From an uncultured Porphyromonadaceae bacterium (GTDB lineage Bacteria > Bacteroidota > Bacteroidia > Bacteroidales > Muribaculaceae): a DNA stretch of 37,993 bases. This document shows positions 34,984 to 37,993 of this stretch, piece after piece (the stretch's first letter is position 1; each line of letters opens with the position of its first letter). The notes below the pieces were generated by a model, which had not been told where the DNA came from, did not search any database, and saw only the letters and a list, made by a program, of their open reading frames with translations. The translations under genes were made by a program, and so were the position numbers. The stretch covers positions 1 to 37,993 of the forward strand of contig UQGP01000022.1 in the NCBI GenBank assembly GCA_900540625.1. The letters run 5' to 3'.

Positions 34984-36399
34984 ATGAAACTAAGAACTTT
35001 ACTCGCAGTCTCAGCCCTTGCTACAATACTATCGGCCGTACCGGCTTACGCCGTAACCCCGGCTTCGGGATATTGCGGCGAAGGTGGCGGTAGCGAAAAC
35101 ACAGTATCATGGAGTGTCGATGCCAACGGGGTGTTGACAATATCCGGCGAATGGACTCCGAGCTCCACAGGGTTCGTAGGGTATATGCAAAACTTTCTCC
35201 GCGAACCATATGGACCTTGGAGCAAGGACATTGTCAAAATTGTAATCAAGAAAGGCGTAAGGAGAATTGGCTCCTCGGCATTTCGTGGTTGCACAAAGGT
35301 GAAGGAAGTGGTCTTCGAGGACAAAGACAGCCCTATAAAATTCAGCTATGACGTTTTCTATAGATGTGAATCGCTGGAAAGTTTCACATTTCCGGAAAAA
35401 ACCGATGGAATTAGCACGGGAATGTTCGAACAATGTATTAAGCTGAAAACGGTTAATCTCTATCCAGGCATCCCTTATATACCCCAGCGGTTCTTCAAAG
35501 AGTGTTCGAGCTTCGGTCCGGAGTTTGTTGTTCCCGAGACATGCACAAGTATAGGACTTAGCGCATTCGAGCTCTGCTCCAGCCTTAAAAAGGTCGTAAT
35601 CAATGATGCCTGCAAAGAAATAGATGTCCACGGATTCCGTGCATGCTACGACCTCGCCGACATTACTATCGGCAAGTCTGTCGCAAAATTCGGCGAGGGT
35701 GCATTCTGGAATACGGCTTATTTCAGCCAACGAGACATAGTCATCCGCGATATGGCGACATTCGTCCAAGCCGAATTTAAGACATCCGACGTTGCCGGCT
35801 ATTGGCCCACCTCGTCTCCCACCTGCTACTATTCCAAAATCTATATAGGTGACAAAGACCACCCCGTCACACATATCGACATTCCCGAAGGTGCAACCAT
35901 AATCCGCTCGTCGCATGCGCTCTATAACATCCCCGAGGTCAAGTCCATCACCCTTCCCTCGACAATGAAGACGTTAAATGGGCAGGCGCTTCTTAGCAGT
36001 GAGAAAACATGGGACTTTATCGAATGTTGGGCAACCACACCCCCGGATGTCGAAGACAGCGGATTCGTGACTACCGCCACATACAACAGATCCACTCTAT
36101 ACGTCCCCACCGGCTCTGTGTCCGCATACAAAAATCATAAGAATTGGGGAAGGTTCAAGAACATCGTCGGGAAAAAACGCAGTGAAGGCGTTGAGGACGT
36201 CACCGACAACGACACCAAGGTATACGCCTCCAACGGCCAAATCATCGTCGTAGGCACCAAGGCCGGCACTATGGTAGACGTATATTCCATCGACGGCAAG
36301 CACGTCTACACAGGCGAAGAAACGGCCATAGACGCACCCACACGCGGCATCTACATCGTACGCGTAGCCGGCAAAACCACCAAATTAGCCGTCAATTAG
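34984..36399 (+). CDS. LRR_5/BspA-like secreted protein 3 (tandem copy 1)
   Basis: 471 residues from 34984 (MKLRTLLAVSALATILSAVPAYA, a clear signal peptide); the open frame begins 28 codons earlier, at the promoter, and is not used. An N-terminal ~55-residue module (YCGEGGGSENTVSWSVDANGVLTISG) is followed by degenerate LRR_5 repeats (for example IGSSAFRGCTKVKEVVFED, IGLSAFELCSSLKKVVIND), much more diverged than in the two proteins near 10 kb. The C-terminal ~70 residues (VYASNGQIIVVG... VDVYSIDGKHVYTG... GIYIVRVAGKTTKLAVN) form a sorting-domain-like tail, a different subtype from the proteins near 10 kb. Probably a surface protein. Adjacent to the M16 operon but with its own promoter. Confidence 0.88.
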   Translation: MKLRTLLAVSALATILSAVPAYAVTPASGYCGEGGGSENTVSWSVDANGVLTISGEWTPSSTGFVGYMQNFLREPYGPWSKDIVKIVIKKGVRRIGSSAFRGCTKVKEVVFEDKDSPIKFSYDVFYRCESLESFTFPEKTDGISTGMFEQCIKLKTVNLYPGIPYIPQRFFKECSSFGPEFVVPETCTSIGLSAFELCSSLKKVVINDACKEIDVHGFRACYDLADITIGKSVAKFGEGAFWNTAYFSQRDIVIRDMATFVQAEFKTSDVAGYWPTSSPTCYYSKIYIGDKDHPVTHIDIPEGATIIRSSHALYNIPEVKSITLPSTMKTLNGQALLSSEKTWDFIECWATTPPDVEDSGFVTTATYNRSTLYVPTGSVSAYKNHKNWGRFKNIVGKKRSEGVEDVTDNDTKVYASNGQIIVVGTKAGTMVDVYSIDGKHVYTGEETAIDAPTRGIYIVRVAGKTTKLAVN

Positions 36400-36478
36400 T
36401 CCGCCCTACGGCAACTTAAAACAGTCTGAGTTTAGACATCTTAATTTGCCCTATATAACATATTATCCATATATACAC

Positions 36479-36507
36479 AGCGGCGAAGCCTTCCGGGTTT
36501 CGCCGCT
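36479..36507 (+). terminator. Hairpin after LRR gene 3, probable terminator
   Basis: AGCGGCGAA at 36479-36487 pairs with TTCGCCGCT at 36499-36507, extended by CC/GG inside. The tail AATCTTAGG is only weakly T-rich. It lies 79 nt after the stop. In 36400-36478 I see nothing else. Confidence 0.6.
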
Positions 36508-36527
36508 AATCTTAGGCGTCCACTCTC

Positions 36528-36634
36528 TCCTGACTTCGTCAATGCGTACCCCAAAATAGGGGCACACAAATTTACAAAATATTATCATTCAAACGCTTAT
36601 AAAATACTCTGTTTTTTCAGTGACGAAGTCAGGA
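36528..36634. mobile_element. 107-bp MITE-like element with perfect 14-bp terminal inverted repeats
   Basis: TCCTGACTTCGTCA at 36528-36541 and TGACGAAGTCAGGA at 36621-36634 are exact reverse complements bounding an AT-rich, non-coding core that holds a small inverted repeat (CCCC...GGGG near 36552-36565). Its right end abuts the start of the duplicated segment (36632). No clear target-site duplication was seen, so the call as a mobile element is tentative; a regulatory or recombination hairpin is the alternative. Confidence 0.5.
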
Positions 36635-36672
36635 TGCCGGATTAATCCTCCGAGCACATTCCGATATGACAC

Positions 36673-36707
36673 AAGGCCGATGCTCCGATGCGTCGGCCTT
36701 GTTTTTT
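36673..36707 (+). terminator. Duplicated terminator (copy 2)
   Basis: Same stem as at 34746-34780 (AAGGCCGA...TCGGCCTT, then GTTTTTT). Here it follows no gene end of its own, so it would stop read-through from LRR gene 3 before the copy-2 promoter. Confidence 0.88.
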
Positions 36708-36751
36708 CCCTTAAGCGGCAGTTCGCGAGTCCACCTTAACGGAAAAACAGA

Positions 36752-36778
36752 TATGTTTTTTGTCGGACAAAAAACATA
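36752..36778. promoter_or_regulatory. Perfect 13-bp inverted repeat beside the LRR gene 4 promoter
   Basis: TATGTTTTTTGTC (36752-36764), one G, then GACAAAAAACATA (36766-36778): an exact palindrome with a 1-nt centre, 10 nt upstream of the -33 box. Near-zero loop length argues against an RNA hairpin and for a DNA operator. Confidence 0.55.
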
Positions 36779-36788
36779 CCTCCCAAAA

Positions 36789-36821
36789 TTTGGCGACAAA
36801 ACCAGACTCTTGCTATCTTTG
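36789..36821 (+). promoter_or_regulatory. Promoter of LRR gene 4
   Basis: TTTG at 36789-36792, a 21-nt spacer and TATCTTTG at 36814-36821, the duplicate of the promoter at 34862-34894. Predicted leader of about 85 nt. Confidence 0.72.
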
Positions 36822-36912
36822 TCCCGATGTTTGCCGGATGCTTCCTGCTCCACAAAAAACCCGCCCAACGATTACGCAATTACTCACGAACAAAATAAAC
36901 ACAAAAACGCGT

Positions 36913-37993
36913 ATGAAACTAAGAACTTTACTCGCAGTCTCAGCCCTTGCAGCAATGCTTTCGTCCGTACCGGCTTACGCCGCTTCGGGATATTGCGGCA
37001 CCATCGGCTATGAAAAGACCGTGTCATGGAGTGTCGATGCTAAAGGGGTATTGACTCTATCCGGAACATGGACTTCAAGTTCCACAGGGTCCGTAGGACA
37101 TATGGAAAGATATACCAATGCGCCATACGGAGGACCATGGGGCAAGGACATTGTCAAAATCGTATTCAAAAAAGGCGTAAGAAGTGTTGGAGCATACGCC
37201 TTTCGGGGCTGCTCAAAAGTGAAAGAGGTGGTCTTCGAGAGCCAATACAATCCTATAGATTTCCAATATGGCGCTTTCTATGGATGTGAGTCGTTGGAAA
37301 GCTTCACATTCCCGGATAATACCAAATACGTTAGCACGCAAATGTTCGAAAAATGCTATAGTTTGAAATCGGTCAAACTGTTTCCGGGTATCAAGTGGAT
37401 ACCCCAGCGCTTCTTCAAAGATTGCTCAAGCTTAGGACCGGAATTTATCCTTCCCGAAACAAACACATCTATCGGCCTCATGGCCTTTGAACTCTGTTCC
37501 AGCCTCAAAAAGGTAGTAATCAACGATGCCTGCGAAGACATCGACAACCTCGCTTTCCGTGCATGCTACGACCTCGCCGACATTACCATCGGCAAGTCTG
37601 TCGCCGAATTCGGCGAGGGCGCATTCTGGAATACCGCGTACCGTAGCCAACGAGACATAGTCATCCGCGATATGGCGACATTTGTCCAAGCCAAATTTAA
37701 GACATCCGAGACTGCCGGCTACTGGCCCACCTCGTCTCCCACCTGCTACTACTCCAAAATCTATATAGGAGACAAGAGCCATCCCGTCACACATATCGAC
37801 ATCCCCGAAGGCGTAACCATAATCCGCTCGGCGCATGCGCTCTTTAACATCCCCGAGGTCAAATCCATCACCCTCCCTTCGACAATGAAGACGTTAGACG
37901 GGCAGGCCCTTCTTAGTAGTGAGAAAACATGGGACTTCATCGAATGCTGGGCAACCACACCCCCGGATGTCAAAGACAGCGGATTCGTGACTA
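36913..37993 (+). CDS. LRR_5/BspA-like secreted protein 4 (tandem copy 2, partial at right edge)
   Basis: 360 codons are present and the frame is open to the window end; there is no stop. The signal peptide starts like copy 1 (MKLRTLLAVSALA) with 38 identical bases from the ATG. The N-terminal module is shorter (ASGYCGTIGYEKTVSW), and the region up to about 37500 is clearly diverged (SVGAYAFRGCSKVKEVVFES, IGLMAFELCSSLKKVVIND), while from about 37550 onwards it is almost identical to copy 1. This pattern (conserved ends, variable middle) suggests gene conversion or selection for surface diversity. A sorting-domain-like tail is expected beyond the edge, by analogy with copy 1. Confidence 0.88.
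   Translation, partial: MKLRTLLAVSALAAMLSSVPAYAASGYCGTIGYEKTVSWSVDAKGVLTLSGTWTSSSTGSVGHMERYTNAPYGGPWGKDIVKIVFKKGVRSVGAYAFRGCSKVKEVVFESQYNPIDFQYGAFYGCESLESFTFPDNTKYVSTQMFEKCYSLKSVKLFPGIKWIPQRFFKDCSSLGPEFILPETNTSIGLMAFELCSSLKKVVINDACEDIDNLAFRACYDLADITIGKSVAEFGEGAFWNTAYRSQRDIVIRDMATFVQAKFKTSETAGYWPTSSPTCYYSKIYIGDKSHPVTHIDIPEGVTIIRSAHALFNIPEVKSITLPSTMKTLDGQALLSSEKTWDFIECWATTPPDVKDSGFVT

Larger units (their letters stand above)
36632..36912 (+). repeat. Duplicated upstream region, copy 2
   Basis: Begins GATGCCGGATTAATCC, the M16 3' tip with a silent change of the last sense codon, and continues collinear with 34708-34983 through the terminator, inverted repeat and promoter. Differences are mostly single bases plus small indels near the LRR start. 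Confidence 0.9.

Noticed and set aside
34627..36868. Minus-strand frames starting MGGFFVEQEA, present in both copies of the duplicated region (104 and 79 aa)
   Set aside because: Similarity between the two follows from the DNA duplication. The frames run through an intrinsic terminator stem and the promoter of the LRR genes, and copy 1 continues into the M16 gene. I see no independent evidence of translation.

Overview
The window looks like a chromosomal segment from a member of the Bacteroidales (phylum Bacteroidota); a Muribaculaceae-like gut or oral commensal is my tentative placement. The evidence is the recurring Bacteroidota promoter pattern (TTTG, 19-21 nt, TAnnTTTG), the absence of Shine-Dalgarno-led starts, several BspA-type leucine-rich-repeat surface proteins, a TonB receptor followed by DUF4876- and DUF6850-like genes, and a ParA-ParB-DUF5683-MltD block. 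No rRNA, tRNA, CRISPR array or complete insertion sequence was recognised.

Layout. At 1-5.2 kb, on the minus strand, lie the first codons of a gene leaving the left edge, a small lipoprotein, a PlsC acyltransferase, a large CPA2 cation/proton antiporter and a coiled-coil membrane protein, the last four probably one operon. At 5.2-8.1 kb (minus) is a translationally coupled pair: a small secreted protein with a sorting-domain-like tail, then a large glycine-rich Cthe_2159-type beta-helix protein, closed by a strong terminator. At 8.1-8.3 kb two divergent promoters face apart. At 8.3-12.4 kb (plus) are two paralogous BspA-like proteins built from 23-residue repeats. At 12.6-14.4 kb (minus) an AT-rich island carries an AbiE-like toxin/antitoxin pair. 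At 14.7-17.7 kb (plus) are glycyl-tRNA synthetase, LemA and an FKBP-type lipoprotein. At 18.0-25.9 kb (plus) are parA, parB, DUF5683, a LysM lytic transglycosylase, an OPT transporter and a MATE exporter, behind a promoter with a structured leader of about 200 nt. At 26.0-34.7 kb (plus) is a four-gene operon: TonB-dependent receptor, DUF4876 lipoprotein, DUF6850 outer-membrane barrel and periplasmic M16 protease. At 34.7-38.0 kb (plus) are two tandemly duplicated LRR surface-protein genes, the second cut by the window end.

Most interesting: (1) the receptor-lipoprotein-barrel-M16 operon, whose make-up recalls protease-associated protein import (Fus of Pectobacterium, YddB-PqqL of E. coli) with two Bacteroidota-specific partners; (2) the tandem duplication at the right end, where each copy carries the 3' tip of the M16 gene, a terminator, an inverted repeat beside the promoter and the LRR gene, and where the junction holds a 107-bp MITE-like element with perfect 14-bp terminal inverted repeats; (3) the parA leader, with two abutting hairpins, one made of parS-like half-sites in reversed order; (4) the AbiE-like island with a candidate operator straddling its promoter. 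All family names come from reading the translations; no database search was run.
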